64,000 bases of DNA from Rhizobacter sp. (GTDB lineage: Bacteria; Pseudomonadota; Gammaproteobacteria; Burkholderiales; Burkholderiaceae_C), in NCBI GenBank assembly GCA_019635355.1, contig JAHBZQ010000001.1, positions 248,001 to 312,000 of the forward strand, in the 5' to 3' direction. A program made the translations under genes and the position numbers. Below, in pieces: positions 24,692-32,943 of the stretch (position 1 is the first letter of the stretch; every line of letters begins with the position of its first letter). The notes under the pieces were generated by a model, which did not search any database, was not told where the DNA came from, and was given only the letters and a program-made list of their open reading frames with translations.

Positions 24692-25887
24692 TGGCTTCGT
24701 TCTCGCGACCGCTCCTGGCCTTGATCATGGGCCAGGTGTGTTTGCATTCCTGCATGGCGGGCGTGCGGGTCGCGGGGCCGCTGCTGGCGCTGCGCAACGG
24801 GCAGCCGGCCTGGGCGGTGGGCGTGTTGCTCGGGCTCTTTGCCGCAGCGCCGGTGCTGTCGTCGCTGTACGCCGGGCGACTGGCCGACCGGCATGGTTAC
24901 CACCGCCCGCTGCGCTTGGCGGTCGGCCTCACGGTGGTGGGCGGCGCGCTGGCGGTGGCCGCCACGTGGTGGGTCGATGCGCAATTTCTGCTGCTGTGCA
25001 TTGCCGCCTGCCTGTGCGGCGTGGGAACCAACTTCGGCCTCATCGCCAACCAGCGCAGCGCCGGCAAGCTGGCCGATGGCGACCGGGCGGCCTTGACCCG
25101 CGTCTTCAGCTGGCTGGGCCTCGCGCCGGCGCTGTCGAACGTGGTCGGGCCGGTGACGGCCGGCGCGCTGATCGATCTGGCCGGCTTCCGTGGCGCGTTC
25201 GTGGCCCTGATGCTGCTGCCGTTCGCGGCGCTGTGGTGGTCGCGCCAGGTGCCGAAGGAGACGGTCGCCGCGGCCGCGCCAGTCGTGGGCAAGAAGCGCG
25301 CGGCGTGGGACATCTTCGCCATGCCCGGCGTGCGCCGCCTGCTGCTCGTCAACTTCCTGATGTCGTCGAGCTGGGACCTGCACTCCTTCATCGTGCCTGT
25401 GATCGGCCATGAGCGCGGCTTCAGCGCGTCGGCGATCGGGCTGATCCTCGGCGTGTTCGCGGCCGCGGTGGCGAGCGTGCGCATCGTGCTGCCGTTCCTG
25501 TCGCACCGCCTGCGCGAGCACCAGGTGCTGGCTGCCGCGATGCTGCTCACCGCCGGTGTCTTCTGCATCTACCCGCTGATGCACAACGCCTGGCTGATGG
25601 GCCTGTGCGCCGCGGCGCTGGGCCTGGCGCTGGGCGCGGTGAACCCGATGGTGATGACGAGCCTGCACCACCTCACGCCGGGCCACCGCCACGGCGAGGC
25701 GATCGCCCTGCGCTCGATGACCGTCAACGCGACGAGTGCCGTGATGCCACTGGTGTTCGGCGCGGCGGGGGCCGCCGTGGGGGCCTCGGCCTTGTTCTGG
25801 GCGATGGGGGCGGCGGTGGGCATGGGCAGCTGGCAGGCGCGGCGGATGGGTCAGGTGCTCGCCCTCGGGCCCGACACGAAACCCTGA
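24691..25887 (+). CDS. Major facilitator superfamily transporter
   Basis: The 398-residue membrane protein has about 12 hydrophobic helices. The MFS loop motif is GRLADRHGYHRPLRL after helix 2, and the second half starts near residue 205 (DIFAMPGVRRLLLVNFLM). The substrate is not deducible; drug or sugar efflux are both possible. The TGATG junction with rmuC puts it in the same operon. It converges on the lipoprotein gene with only two bases between stops. Confidence 0.87.
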   Translation: MASFSRPLLALIMGQVCLHSCMAGVRVAGPLLALRNGQPAWAVGVLLGLFAAAPVLSSLYAGRLADRHGYHRPLRLAVGLTVVGGALAVAATWWVDAQFLLLCIAACLCGVGTNFGLIANQRSAGKLADGDRAALTRVFSWLGLAPALSNVVGPVTAGALIDLAGFRGAFVALMLLPFAALWWSRQVPKETVAAAAPVVGKKRAAWDIFAMPGVRRLLLVNFLMSSSWDLHSFIVPVIGHERGFSASAIGLILGVFAAAVASVRIVLPFLSHRLREHQVLAAAMLLTAGVFCIYPLMHNAWLMGLCAAALGLALGAVNPMVMTSLHHLTPGHRHGEAIALRSMTVNATSAVMPLVFGAAGAAVGASALFWAMGAAVGMGSWQARRMGQVLALGPDTKP

Positions 25888-25889
25888 CC

Positions 25890-28073
25890 TCAGTCGCCGC
25901 CGTAGCGATTGGGCGGGTACTCCGCGGCCATGGCGTCCCAGGTGATGCTGTGCGTGAGCGTGTTGAGGTTGGGGTCGGCGAGCGGCAGCAGCGTGGGCTC
26001 CGTCGCTTCCAGCGTGCCGGCCGGCACCGAGAAGTCCGGCGCGAGCGTGCGGTTGATGCCGGGGCGCCCCGCCGGAAAGGGCGTGGGTGACAAGGCCAGC
26101 GGCAGGCCGATGTTGAAGGCCGACTCCAGGCGGGTGCTGCTGTCGGGCATCGTGATCACCTGGACGGTGGGCATCGCACCGAACGCGCCGCCCGAGATCG
26201 CCACGCGGAACTCGCCTTGCTGGCGGTCGACGATGCCGAACACACTGCAGTACTGCTGCAGCGGTGGGTTTGGCGTCTGCGGCAAGGGCAGCTCGAAGCG
26301 GTGGGTGCCGCTCCAGGTCACGGTGGTGGTCACCGGGCCCGGCTCGGTGTGCGTGTGCTGGCCAGACGCCGCCCAGGTCCAGGTGGACTCGACGGGCGTG
26401 GCCGTCCACGCGTTCAGCGCGTCCTGCAGTGGGCCGTCGGGCTCGTTGCGCCACAAGCCGATGTCGCAGCGGGCACTGAACTGCAGCGTGTGCTGCAGCA
26501 CCAGCGTGCCTGGGCCTTGCGACCGCACGAGCACCTGCCCATTCCAGCGGGTCAGGGCGCGGGTGTTGCCCCAACGCCGGCCCACCTGCACGGCGATGTA
26601 GCCGGCCGAGCCGGGGCCGGTGCGGGGCAACTGGACCGTCACCTCGTCTGCCGTCCACTCGAGCACGGCCAGCTCGGTCACCGTGCCGGCAGGGCGCCAC
26701 GGCAGGTAGTTGTCGAGGCCGGAGGGATCGGTGGCGAGGGACGTGCCGACGAACACTTTGCCCGGCACGAGCCCGAAGCTGCCATAGAGCGTGAGCCGGC
26801 TCTGGTTCTCCTCGACGCCCATGCGCACCATGCTCGGCAGCAGCGTTCCCGGGTTGTCGTTGAGTCGTGTGAAGCGGAACGACACCGGGCCGCCTTCGCT
26901 CGGGTCGTCGTAGAGCGTGAAGCCCGCCTCGTCGCCTACGCGTTTGATGGCGGCGTAGTCGTGTGCACGGTTGCGCGGGTTGGGGGTCGGCACGCTCAGG
27001 TTGCTGGCCACGAATTTGTCGAGCATCCAGTGCATGGCGTCGGCCGCGGCGTTCACGAAGACCGGGTGCGACCAGCCACCGTAGACCCCCGCGCCCGCGG
27101 CGCGGAAGGCCTCGCGAAAACCCACGAAGTCGCTCGCGCAGGCGTGGATGAGCACGATGCTGTTGGCGCTGAAGCGCCAGCGGTAGCGTTCGATGAAGGC
27201 CGGCGTGATGGCCAGGAAGTTGTCGACGGCCCACTTGCCTCGGCTGTAGAGGTACTGGCCGGTGTAGTAGACGAGGTTGCCGGCCTGCAGGTCGGTGAGG
27301 TGGCCGACGATGGCTTCGAGGTCGGCCACGGTGTCGGTCATCAGGGCATGGGTGATGCCGCCGCCCGTGTCCAGCATGCCGCCGTGTGTGAGCCAGCTGA
27401 AGAAGCCCAGCTCGGGTAGCGCCTTGAGGTTCGCGACGGTGGGGGCCCACGAGGGCAGCAGGTCGACCCCGGCGCTGCGCAGCCAGCTTTGATAGCGCTC
27501 GATGCTGGAGGCGGAGCCGTCCGGCTCGGCATAGCTCTGGAAAGTGCTGGCCGACACGCCCGCGGGCGATGAAGGCACGCCGGTGAGCGGCACGTCGCCA
27601 TCGGCGGCGGGGTGGGCGTCGCGTGCGGCCAGGCCCGCGGCGCGCGGCGCGAGGGCCGCGGTCGTCGGGCTGGGCTGCGGTGTGACGCTGGGTCGCGGCG
27701 TGCCGGTGCGCTGGTTGTTGCCGATCACGTGGAGCTGGCCATCGCTGAATTCGCCGCAGACGCAGCCGTCGGGCATCACGGTGACGCGGCGGTACTCGGG
27801 CCGGGCACGCATGAATGCGGCCACCGTCTCGCTGGGGGCGCTGATGGCCCCGTCGCACAGGCGCTCGTACTCGGCCGCGACGGCGGCGAGGGCCTGCAGG
27901 CGCTGCTCGGGCGGAAGCGTGGGCCCCGGTGGTGGAGGAGGATCGCCCGACGACCCCTCGCCACCACCACCGCCCCCGCCGCAGGCGCTCAGCAGGGCAC
28001 TGCTGCCGCCCCAGCCGAGCAGGGTTCGGCGGCTGATGCGGGAGGGGTCGGGTGGAAGGCGTCGGGTGCTCAT
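25890..28073 (-). CDS. Large exported lipoprotein, possible caspase-like (clan CD) fold
   Basis: The 727 residues start with a twin-arginine-like signal (SRISRRTLLGWGG) ending in a lipobox, LLSAC, followed by Gly and Pro tracts. I know no named family. Two motifs stand out: FFSWLTHGGML (His230) and SIVLIHACASDFVGF (Cys312), each after a hydrophobic strand, as for the His-Cys dyad of caspase, gingipain and CHAT peptidases. The segment GAGVYGGWSHPVF follows. The C-terminal half is beta-rich with no motif I recognise. ATG at 28071-28073 was chosen because it places the signal at the N-terminus. The peptidase assignment is a hypothesis; the export signal is clear. Confidence 0.72.
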   Translation of the reverse strand: MSTRRLPPDPSRISRRTLLGWGGSSALLSACGGGGGGGEGSSGDPPPPPGPTLPPEQRLQALAAVAAEYERLCDGAISAPSETVAAFMRARPEYRRVTVMPDGCVCGEFSDGQLHVIGNNQRTGTPRPSVTPQPSPTTAALAPRAAGLAARDAHPAADGDVPLTGVPSSPAGVSASTFQSYAEPDGSASSIERYQSWLRSAGVDLLPSWAPTVANLKALPELGFFSWLTHGGMLDTGGGITHALMTDTVADLEAIVGHLTDLQAGNLVYYTGQYLYSRGKWAVDNFLAITPAFIERYRWRFSANSIVLIHACASDFVGFREAFRAAGAGVYGGWSHPVFVNAAADAMHWMLDKFVASNLSVPTPNPRNRAHDYAAIKRVGDEAGFTLYDDPSEGGPVSFRFTRLNDNPGTLLPSMVRMGVEENQSRLTLYGSFGLVPGKVFVGTSLATDPSGLDNYLPWRPAGTVTELAVLEWTADEVTVQLPRTGPGSAGYIAVQVGRRWGNTRALTRWNGQVLVRSQGPGTLVLQHTLQFSARCDIGLWRNEPDGPLQDALNAWTATPVESTWTWAASGQHTHTEPGPVTTTVTWSGTHRFELPLPQTPNPPLQQYCSVFGIVDRQQGEFRVAISGGAFGAMPTVQVITMPDSSTRLESAFNIGLPLALSPTPFPAGRPGINRTLAPDFSVPAGTLEATEPTLLPLADPNLNTLTHSITWDAMAAEYPPNRYGGD

Positions 28074-28202
28074 GCGTGGAACGGCGGGTCGGCCCGCGGC
28101 GGATTCGTCGTGAAGGAATGCGCCAAACTTTAGGGAGCTTCCTGGCTCCACATTCGCGGAAATCTTGTCCAATGGCGCTTCAAAGCAGAGCTAAACGTCG
28201 CC

Positions 28203-28640
28203 ATGGACAGAATCGACAACGAAATCCTCAGGCACCTGACGCGCGACGGCCGCCTCACCTTCCGCGAGCTGGGCGAAGCCGTGCACCTGAGCGCCAACGC
28301 GGTTGCCGAGCGCTTCCGGCGCTTGCAGGAGAGCGGGACCATCCGGCACATCCGCGCCGTGCTCGACCCTCAGGCGATGGGCCGCAGCCTGGAGGCGCAG
28401 ATCGAGATCAAGCTGAGTGCGCAGACCTCGGCGCTCGAGTTCGAGAACGCGCTGCGCCACATGCCGCAGGTGATGGAAGCGGCCTTGATGACGGGCTCGT
28501 TCGACTACGCGATCCGCGTGGCCTGCGAGAACAGCCACGAGCTGATGCAGGTGACCGAGGCGCTGCGCAAGCACCCTGGCGTGAGCGACACCTACACGCG
28601 CCTGGTGCTGCGCGAGATCGAGCTGTCGGGGATGGTCTGA
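28203..28640 (+). CDS. Lrp/AsnC family transcriptional regulator
   Basis: The 145 residues have an N-terminal helix-turn-helix (DRIDNEILRHLTRDGRLTF, ANAVAERFRRLQESGTI) and a C-terminal RAM ligand-binding domain (ALMTGSFDYAIRVACENSHE, GVSDTYTRLVLREIE). Such regulators usually sense an amino acid and act on neighbouring genes. The divergent neighbour is the large lipoprotein, a possible target. The ATG follows a short A/G-rich leader. Confidence 0.93.
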   Translation: MDRIDNEILRHLTRDGRLTFRELGEAVHLSANAVAERFRRLQESGTIRHIRAVLDPQAMGRSLEAQIEIKLSAQTSALEFENALRHMPQVMEAALMTGSFDYAIRVACENSHELMQVTEALRKHPGVSDTYTRLVLREIELSGMV

Positions 28641-28661
28641 GCCGCCGCGGTGGCGGCCGGG

Positions 28662-29303
28662 TCAGAAGCGGATGGTGCCGGGGGCGGGGGCCGGGGCCGG
28701 TGCTGGTTGCGCAGCCGGTGCCGGCTGAGGCGCGGGGGCCGCAGGCGCCGGGGCGGCTGGGGCCGGGCGCGCTTCGGTCAGCGGCTCGGGCTTGCCCTGC
28801 GGGAAGTTGGCCGGCAGCTTCGAGTCTTTCGGGTAGCCGGCGGCGTCGATGTACGACTCCCACTGCTCGCGCTGCCAGCCGCGCACGATCTGCGCGCCCA
28901 CCGTCATCACCGGCAGGGTGTTGCCGCCCGTGAGGCGCTGCAAGGCCTGCCCGTCTTCCGGGGTGGTGACGAGTTTTTCGGAGGCGGGGATGCCGCGCCC
29001 GCGCAGGAACTGGCGCGCTTCGTCGCAGGGCTGGCAGTCCGGTGCGACGTAGAGCACGACGGGGAAGCGCAGGGCGATCTGCCGAAGTTCGAAGGGAAGC
29101 GACGCGTCGTTGGCCGCGCCTCCACCGCGTGTGTTCACGCTCTGGACCCTCTTGTCGGTGCCGACGTCGGGCCGGTCGGTGTAGGTGATCTTGCCGTCGG
29201 GGCCGACCACCTTGTAGAGCGCGAAGGCCGGGGCTGCCGACAGCATCGAAACAGCGGCAACCGAGGCGGCCAGGGTGTGGATCGCGCGGTGGCGTGCGTT
29301 CAT
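28662..29303 (-). CDS. Periplasmic DUF4124 plus glutaredoxin-like protein
   Basis: The 213 residues have a signal peptide (SVAAVSMLSAAPAFA), then a DUF4124 segment (LYKVVGPDGKITYTDRPDVG) and a thioredoxin/glutaredoxin-fold domain with active-site-like CQPC (VVLYVAPDCQPCDEARQFL) and GGNTLPVMTV as the cis-Pro loop. A Pro/Ala tail of about 45 residues ends the protein. It may handle disulfides in the periplasm. It converges with the Lrp-type gene. Confidence 0.85.
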   Translation of the reverse strand: MNARHRAIHTLAASVAAVSMLSAAPAFALYKVVGPDGKITYTDRPDVGTDKRVQSVNTRGGGAANDASLPFELRQIALRFPVVLYVAPDCQPCDEARQFLRGRGIPASEKLVTTPEDGQALQRLTGGNTLPVMTVGAQIVRGWQREQWESYIDAAGYPKDSKLPANFPQGKPEPLTEARPAPAAPAPAAPAPQPAPAAQPAPAPAPAPGTIRF

Positions 29304-29348
29304 GTCGTGGAGTCTCCGTTGCTCGGCGAGGCGCTCAAATTCTAGGCA

Positions 29349-31367
29349 TCAGGCCATGCCCTGGTGGCGCAAAAGTGCGTCAATTCGTGGCTCGCGGCCG
29401 CGGAAGGCCTTGAAGCTTTCCATCGCCGGGCGGCTGCCGCCGGCCTCGAGGATGGCCTCGCGGTAGCGGCGGCCGGTGTCGGGGTCGAGTGCGCTGGTTT
29501 CCTCGAACGCGCTCCACGCGTCGGCGCTCAGCACCTCGGCCCACTTGTAGCTGTAGTAGCCCGCCGAGTAGCCGCCCGCGAAGATGTGCGAGAAGGAATG
29601 CTGGAAGCGGTTGAACGCAGGCGGCGGCATCACCGACACCTCGCGGCGCACCTCGTCGACGAGGCCCTGAATGTCGTTCTCGCGGCCCGGCTCGCCGTGC
29701 AGGCGCATGTCGAAGAGCGCGAACTCGATCTGCCGCAGCGTCTGCAGGCCGCTCTGGAAGTTCTTGGCGGCGAGCATCTTGTCGTAGAGCGCGCGGGGCA
29801 GCGGCTCGCCGCTGTCGACGTGGGCGGTGAGGTGCTTGAGCACCTCCCACTCCCAGCAGAAGTTCTCCATGAACTGGCTGGGCAGCTCGACCGCGTCCCA
29901 CTCGACGCCGGAGATGCCAGCCACGCCGATGTCGTTCACCTGCGTGAGCATGTGGTGCAGGCCGTGGCCGAACTCGTGGAAGAGGGTCGTCACCTCATCG
30001 TGCGTGAGCAGGGCAGGCTTGCCATCGGCGGGCGGGGTGAAGTTGCACACGAGGTGCGCCACGGGCGTCTGCGTGCTGCCTTCGGGGCGGGCCCAGCGGC
30101 CGCGCACGTCGTCCATCCAGGCGCCCGGGCGCTTGCCAGTCCGGGCGTAGGGGTCGAGGTAGAACTGGCCGACAAGTTGCGTGCCGCGCTCGATGCGGAA
30201 GAAGCGCACGTTCGGGTTCCACACCTCGGCCGTGTCTGGCCGAATGCTCACTTCGAAGAGCGTCTCGATGATGCGGAAGAGGCCGCTCAACACCTTGGGC
30301 TCCGTGAAGTACTGCTTCACCTCCTGGTCGCTGAAGGCGTAGCGCGCTTCCTTGAGCTTCTCGCTGGCGTAGGGCACGTCCCAGGATTGCAGGTTGGCGA
30401 GGCCGAGTTCGGTGCGGGCGAAGTCGCGCAGCTCGGCGAGGTCGCGCTCGGCGTAGGGGCGGGCGCGCTTGGCGAGGTCGCGCAGGAAATCGAGCACCTG
30501 CTGGGGCGAGTCGGCCATCTTGGGCACGAGCGAGACCTCGGCGAAGTTCTTGTAGCCAAGCAGCCCCGCCTCTTCCTGCCGCAGCTGCAGCAGCTCTTTC
30601 ATGATGGCGCTGTTGTCGTGCTCGGGCTTGCCGAGCTCGCTGGCGCGGGTAGCGTAGGCGGTGTAGAGCTCTTCGCGCAGCGCGCGGTCGTCGCCGTACT
30701 GCATCACCGGGAAGTAGCTCGGGAAGTGCAGCGTGAGCTTGTGGCCCGGCTTGCCTTCCGCTTCGGCGGCGGCGCGTGCGGCCTGCCTCACGTCGTCGGG
30801 CACACCGGCGAGGCGGCTTTCGTCGACGTAGAGCGCGTAGCTGTCGGTGGCGTCCATCACGTGCTCGGAATACGCGGTCGTGAGTGCCGCGTGGCGCTCC
30901 TGGATCTGCGCGTAGCGCTCGCGGGCGGCGCCTTGCAACTCGGCGCCCGACAGCACGAAGTCGCGCATCGCGTTCGACAGCGCCTTCTTGCGCGCCGCAT
31001 TCAGCTTCGCCGCGGCAGGGCTCGTGGCGATGGCCTTGTACTTGGCGTAGAGGCGTTCGTCGGCGCCGAGCCGGGTGTGGAACTCGGTGATCTTCGGGAT
31101 GTTCTCGTTGTAGACGGCACGCAGCTCGGGGTTGTCGGCCACGTGGTTCAGGTGCGAGACCGCGCCCCAGGCGCTGTGCAGGCGCTCGGTGGCCACATCG
31201 AGCACGGCCGACATCGCGTCGTAGTCGGCCGGCACCTCGTCACCCGTGGCCTTTTCCAGCGCGGCATCGGCCGCTGCCAGCAGCTCGCTGATGGCGGGCG
31301 TGACGTGCTCGGGCCTGATCTGCGCGAAGTGGGGCAGGCCGGTGGTGTCGAGGAGTGGGTTGCTCAT
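29349..31367 (-). CDS. prlC: Oligopeptidase A, M3 metallopeptidase
   Basis: The 672 residues have the zinc motif HEFGHGLHHML (HExxH variant HEFGH) and the downstream ligand region SGVEWDAVELPSQFMENFCW, both typical of M3 peptidases. The N-terminus MSNPLLDTTGLPHFAQIRPE matches the OpdA branch. It degrades short peptides in the cytoplasm, including cleaved signal peptides. It lies 12 bases downstream of folD and may be co-transcribed with it. Confidence 0.95.
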   Translation of the reverse strand: MSNPLLDTTGLPHFAQIRPEHVTPAISELLAAADAALEKATGDEVPADYDAMSAVLDVATERLHSAWGAVSHLNHVADNPELRAVYNENIPKITEFHTRLGADERLYAKYKAIATSPAAAKLNAARKKALSNAMRDFVLSGAELQGAARERYAQIQERHAALTTAYSEHVMDATDSYALYVDESRLAGVPDDVRQAARAAAEAEGKPGHKLTLHFPSYFPVMQYGDDRALREELYTAYATRASELGKPEHDNSAIMKELLQLRQEEAGLLGYKNFAEVSLVPKMADSPQQVLDFLRDLAKRARPYAERDLAELRDFARTELGLANLQSWDVPYASEKLKEARYAFSDQEVKQYFTEPKVLSGLFRIIETLFEVSIRPDTAEVWNPNVRFFRIERGTQLVGQFYLDPYARTGKRPGAWMDDVRGRWARPEGSTQTPVAHLVCNFTPPADGKPALLTHDEVTTLFHEFGHGLHHMLTQVNDIGVAGISGVEWDAVELPSQFMENFCWEWEVLKHLTAHVDSGEPLPRALYDKMLAAKNFQSGLQTLRQIEFALFDMRLHGEPGRENDIQGLVDEVRREVSVMPPPAFNRFQHSFSHIFAGGYSAGYYSYKWAEVLSADAWSAFEETSALDPDTGRRYREAILEAGGSRPAMESFKAFRGREPRIDALLRHQGMA

Positions 31368-31379
31368 AGGCCCCTTGAT

Positions 31380-32234
31380 TCAGTTGGATGCGGCGCGTTC
31401 CGCGGCTTCGATGGTATTCACGAGGAGCATCGCGCGGGTCATCGGCCCCACACCGCCCGGCACGGGGGTGATCCAGCCAGCGACCTTCGAGACGCCCTCG
31501 AAATCGACGTCGCCACAGAGCTTGCCTTCGTCGTTGCGGTTCATGCCGACGTCGATGATGACGGCACCCGGCTTGACCATGTCGGCGGTGACGGTGTTGC
31601 GCCGGCCCACCGCCGCCACGATCACGTCGGCCTGGCGGGTGTGCGCGCCCAGGTCGGCGGTGGCACTGTGGCAGATGGTGACGGTGGCGTTGGCTTGCAA
31701 GAGCAGCTGCGCCATCGGCTTGCCGACGGTGTTGCTGCGGCCGATGACGACGGCATGCTTGCCGCGCAGGTTGACGCCCGTGGTCTCGATCAGCTTCATG
31801 CAGCCATAGGGCGTGCACGACTTGAAGCCGGGCAGGCCACTCGCGAGCGCACCGGCGCTCTGGATGGAGAAGCCGTCGACGTCCTTGTGCGGGGCGATGG
31901 CGGCGATGACCTTTTGCGGGTCGATGTGCTTGGGCACGGGCATCTGCACCAGGATGCCGTGGATCTTCGGGTCGGCATTCAGCTCGGTGATGCGCTGGAG
32001 CAGCGCGGCCTCGCTCATGTCGGCCGGGTAGCGGTCGAGCAGGGAGTAGACGCCGCTGCCTTCGCAGTCCTTGACCTTGTGGCTCACGTAGACCTGGCTG
32101 GCGGGGTCGTCGCCGACCAGCACCACGGCGAGGCCGGGTTGGTGGCCTTTCTTCGTGAGTGCTGCGGCGCGCTCGGCCACTTCGCCACGGATCTTCTTCG
32201 CCAAAGCGTTGCCGTCGATGAGTTGTGCAGTCAT
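31380..32234 (-). CDS. folD: Methylenetetrahydrofolate dehydrogenase/cyclohydrolase
   Basis: The 284 residues include the catalytic Tyr/Lys region YVSHKVKDCEGSGVYS, the conserved GILVQMPVPKHID, the NADP site VIGRSNTVGKPMAQLL and the C-terminal TPVPGGVGPMTRAMLL. It interconverts methylene-, methenyl- and formyl-tetrahydrofolate for one-carbon metabolism. A terminator of the upstream response regulator separates it from that gene. Confidence 0.97.
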   Translation of the reverse strand: MTAQLIDGNALAKKIRGEVAERAAALTKKGHQPGLAVVLVGDDPASQVYVSHKVKDCEGSGVYSLLDRYPADMSEAALLQRITELNADPKIHGILVQMPVPKHIDPQKVIAAIAPHKDVDGFSIQSAGALASGLPGFKSCTPYGCMKLIETTGVNLRGKHAVVIGRSNTVGKPMAQLLLQANATVTICHSATADLGAHTRQADVIVAAVGRRNTVTADMVKPGAVIIDVGMNRNDEGKLCGDVDFEGVSKVAGWITPVPGGVGPMTRAMLLVNTIEAAERAASN

Positions 32235-32261
32235 GGGGTCCTCGATTCGAAGAGTTGAAAC

Positions 32262-32291
32262 TAAAAAGGGCCGCTGAGACAGCGGCCCTTT
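32262..32291 (-). terminator. Terminator of the two-component operon
   Basis: A ten-bp perfect stem (AAGGGCCGCT, loop GAGAC, AGCGGCCCTT) is followed on the minus strand by TTTTTAG. It lies 16 bases after the response-regulator stop and upstream of folD. Confidence 0.85.
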
Positions 32292-32306
32292 GTGATGTGT
32301 TGCGCG

Positions 32307-32933
32307 TTATGCCTTGGTCTGCTGCGCGCCCAGTGCGATCTTCAGCAGATCGGCGACCGTGTTGGCGTTGAGCTTTTCCATGATGTTGGCGCGGTGCGCC
32401 TCCACCGTCTTGATGCTGATGCCGAGGTCGTCGGCGATCTGCTTGTTGAGGCGGCCGGCGACGATGCGCTCGAGCACCTGGGACTCACGCGTGGTCAGGC
32501 GCGACAGCAGGGCGTCGCGGCTGGCGGCTTCCTGGTGGTGCGAGAAGGCGCTGCGGGCCTGGTCGAGCATGCGCTCCACGAGGTTGAGCAGCTCTTCTTC
32601 CTTGAAGGGCTTCTCGATGAAGTCCATCGCGCCCTTCTTCATGGTGCTCACCGCCATCGGCACGTCGCCGTGGCCGGTGATGAAGACGACCGGCAGCGGC
32701 GACTTGCGCTCGAGCAGGCGGTCTTGCAGCTCCAGGCCGCTCATGCCGTCCATGCGGATGTCGGCGATCAGGCAGGCGACTTCGCGCGGGTCGAAGCGGG
32801 AGAGGAAGGATTCGGAAGAGTCGAAGCACTTGACGCGGTAGTCCTTGCCTTCAAGGAGCCACTGCAGCGAATCACGAACCGCCTCGTCGTCGTCGACCAC
32901 GTAGACGGTGCCCTTCTTGGGAATCAGACTCAT
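32307..32933 (-). CDS. FixJ/NarL-type response regulator
   Basis: The 208 residues have a receiver domain with the acidic pocket VVDDDEAVRDS, phospho-acceptor Asp58 (LIADIRMDGMSG), FITGHGDVP and KPF Lys. A LuxR-type DNA-binding helix-turn-helix (LTTRESQVLERIVAGRLNKQ, KTVEAHRANIMEKL) follows. It is the partner of the kinase encoded 10 bases upstream. Targets are unknown; aceE is divergently transcribed from the pair and is a candidate. Confidence 0.94.
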   Translation of the reverse strand: MSLIPKKGTVYVVDDDEAVRDSLQWLLEGKDYRVKCFDSSESFLSRFDPREVACLIADIRMDGMSGLELQDRLLERKSPLPVVFITGHGDVPMAVSTMKKGAMDFIEKPFKEEELLNLVERMLDQARSAFSHHQEAASRDALLSRLTTRESQVLERIVAGRLNKQIADDLGISIKTVEAHRANIMEKLNANTVADLLKIALGAQQTKA

Positions 32934-32943
32934 GTGTGCTGTC

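Noticed and set aside
24130..27858. A 1,242-codon open frame on the minus strand crossing rmuC, the MFS gene and the lipoprotein gene
   Set aside because: It is a GC-skew artefact rich in Arg/His/Pro that overlaps three well-supported genes.
29364..32258. A 964-codon plus-strand open frame opposite prlC and folD
   Set aside because: Shadow of two confidently identified genes; composition is typical of antisense translation.
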